This document shows positions 61,910-64,000 of a stretch of DNA of 64,000 bases, piece by piece; the stretch's first letter is position 1; every line of letters starts with the position of its first letter. The stretch is from Scortum barcoo. Taxonomy: Eukaryota; Chordata; Actinopteri; Centrarchiformes; Terapontidae. Location: positions 12,555,782 to 12,619,781 of the forward strand of contig CM041545.1 of the NCBI GenBank assembly GCA_023238725.1. Reading direction: 5' to 3'. The notes below the pieces were generated by a model that was given only the letters and a program-made list of their open reading frames with translations, was not told where the DNA came from and made no database searches. Position numbers and translations under genes: made by a program.

Positions 61910-63271
61910 CCCCTAAATGGCAGGAGCGGAGTGTATCTGCAACTTTAGCTCTTTAGTGTCTCTTCGCAAATATTGACGGCCCCCGGAGAGCCGAGAGAGG
62001 GACGCTTTCTTGTTTTGACGGCTGACTTCCTGAGGAAGATGGGCGGCGGATAGTGTTACAGGGGTTGATCTCGGCGTGCACTCTGACCATAGTGCTGCGC
62101 GGTGGGAGGACGTCGGGGCGCGGATCCGTGCCTCAGAGAGCGTCGGCGTCCTGCGGGGCCGCGGCGGAGCTGGTCGGGGAGGCTGAAGGAGGAGCTGCCG
62201 CGTCTTCAGGTGCATCCATTGGCCTGGCCGAGCTCCTCTGATTGTCCTGGGGCGAAATGAGGACAAATGCAAGAAGGGGAGTTAGTGCGACGTGTAATCT
62301 ATCCTCATCAGTTCACCCTTAATCTGAATGCAAAAGATAAACCAGTCACTTTTACTTATTTATTTTTTTTCGGAAATCAGCTTTGGATGAATTTGATCTT
62401 GTTTGATTGTTTCTCCATTCGCACGAATAAAACTTTAATGGGACTCTTTGAAATGCACGTGGGCGTGGGAGGGATCTTATTTTGCAGTATAATTAACTCA
62501 ATAATTATTCTAATTGGTGGCAATTTAGTCTGGAAAGTCGAAAAAAAAGGAGACATCACATCCGTCTTCAGGCTGTGAGGAGAACTTTTGAATGATCGTG
62601 CATGTGGCGCAGAGAGTTGGATGCAAAGTTTTTATTTTTTTTCTTGTTAAACTCCCCTCTGAGCTGCGATGCATTCTGCGAAATTGAGCAGGAAGAGTTC
62701 ACACATTAAAAGCGCCCCCCCCCCACTTCCAAAAAAAAAAAAAGCGTCGCATCGTGTGGATAACCTTGTGCGTAAAAACACGTGCTGCTGCCCGGTGCCG
62801 TCTGCGCGTCCAAGAGTTGTAATTGCTCTTCCAGCTGGAGATGGAGAGTGGGCTACAGATGTTTTTTTTTTTTTTTTTTAAGACCTGCCCTGCAAGAGAT
62901 GTTAATGCAAACAGACAGAGACATTTAATAGCCTACATCACCCATTTGACTCAAATCGACTCGTTTTTCTTGAATCAGGTGTCATTTTTGGGGGGACGTT
63001 TATGAATTACAGACCTTTTTATTATTCCCTCTCGCCTGTCATGAATTCAATAATAAACTTTAGGAGAAAAAAAAACTGCATTGGAAGTAGTTATTACCCG
63101 CATTAATTCACTTAATTGAACTCTAATTCGATATTAAACTGAATAAATTAATAAATATGGTGGATATATTTTATTTTTTTTAATCCAAGTGGCGCCCTCA
63201 CTGATCATAATCCCGTCTTTGTCATCCTGCACGGGCACAAACCTGGTCCTCTCACACGATCCTCCTCCTGT

Positions 63272-63273
<2 letters not shown>

Positions 63274-63304
<31 letters not shown>
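63274..63304. repeat. AC microsatellite
   Basis: About 15 AC units upstream of the gene. Confidence 0.93.
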
Positions 63305-63306
<2 letters not shown>

Positions 63307-64000
63307 AGAAAAAAACCCAGTGGACTGAGTAGTTCAGCTTCAGCTGTCAGGTGAAGCCCCCACCATCTCTGACAGCCTTTGTAGGGGTGTGTCAGTTCCC
63401 ACAGTACGGTGCACCCCGCCATGCATTATCTCTCCCACTATAACACACACACACACACACATTATGTATTGTTTTGTTTGCTTCTCTTAAATGGATTAAC
63501 GGATTGCATCAAGCCCCCCAAAAGTCCCCTCTCCTCTCCTCTCCCCCCTCCTCTGATTACCCACCGGAGCGGTCCGGATATTGTGTGCAACTCCGAGCAA
63601 GCTTCCCGGTGCAGACTTCGGAGGGCTACGACAGCCGGATCGCATCGTGCCGTTGTTGGTGGTGTTGGTGGAGCTTTAGATCAGATAGGAAGAAAAAAAA
63701 AAAAAAAAACACACTTACTTCTAACGTGCATCCGCGAGACAGGTCAGCACTTTGCGTGGCGTTGGAGTGCGTGCACGTCCCGCCTCCCCCCTCCACACAC
63801 ACACACACACCCCAACCTCCCAAGCTCTCTCTTTCCGTGGGCGAAATAATTCAAAAATAAAAAAAATAATTAAAAAGAAGAAAGAAGAAGAAGAAGAAGA
63901 AGAGGATCCCCCCCCACCTCCTCCGGTTCATCCACTGTACTCGCCGTCGGTCCTCACTGTACTCCCGTTATCTGCACCCACATGCCCCGGCTCGCTGTTT

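Larger units (their letters stand above)
61728..64000 (-). other. 5' UTR and upstream region of netrin-G2
   Basis: The segment 61730-62260 is GC- and CpG-rich and lies directly before the start codon. It probably contains the 5' UTR and a promoter. A separate upstream non-coding exon, as in mammals, cannot be excluded. Beyond 62300 the sequence turns AT-rich with poly-T, an AC repeat (63274-63304) and a GAA-type repeat (63876-63904). Open frames there are low complexity. Confidence 0.55.

Overview
The window is animal nuclear DNA, most likely from a teleost fish. It has long AT-rich introns, abundant CA/GT microsatellites and several interspersed repeats that I recognise from memory as common in fish genomes. 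Only one gene can be supported. It lies on the minus strand and fills almost the whole window: netrin-G2 (ntng2), a GPI-anchored axonal laminin/netrin-family protein. Seven exons with matching splice sites and phases give a 530-residue core protein. In transcript order these are exon 1 (61509-61727: signal peptide and start of the laminin N-terminal domain), exon 2 (49621-50264: rest of that domain), exon 3 (29512-29684: LE1), a 30-base microexon (27273-27302), LE2 (6160-6327), LE3 (2879-3013) and the terminal exon (1518-1741: last EGF-like unit and GPI signal). The core length equals that of human NTNG2 as I remember it. The 3' UTR runs toward position 1, and the promoter region lies around 61.9-62.3 kb.

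The striking part is the stretch between the microexon and LE2, which matches the alternatively spliced linker of netrin-G genes. It holds an acidic candidate exon (26127-26309), a weak small candidate (22910-22972), a Pro/Thr/His-rich exon with a six-histidine run (20359-20769), and then an array of 28 related short exons from 18167 down to 10035. Each array unit is bounded by AG and GT on the minus strand. Twenty-six units are 90-120 bases long, always a multiple of three, and open in the same phase (1-1) as the flanking netrin-G exons. They encode variants of a His-rich, charged peptide with the core EGHxHETHGH. Two units have lost their frame.

Because every intact unit is phase-symmetric, any number could be included or skipped without breaking the LE2-LE3-GPI part. 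All 28 donors lack G at +5 (typically GTATAT or GTATCT), whereas most constitutive donors of the gene are of the GTGAGT/GTAAGT kind. This suggests regulated inclusion. If all 26 were used they would add 878 residues between LE1 and LE2. I know of no description of such an array in a netrin-G gene, but I could not search.

The rest is intron, upstream DNA and 3' flank: microsatellites, diverged transposon-derived repeats, and some AT-rich stretches that could be conserved non-coding elements. No second protein gene, tRNA, rRNA or CRISPR array could be supported.
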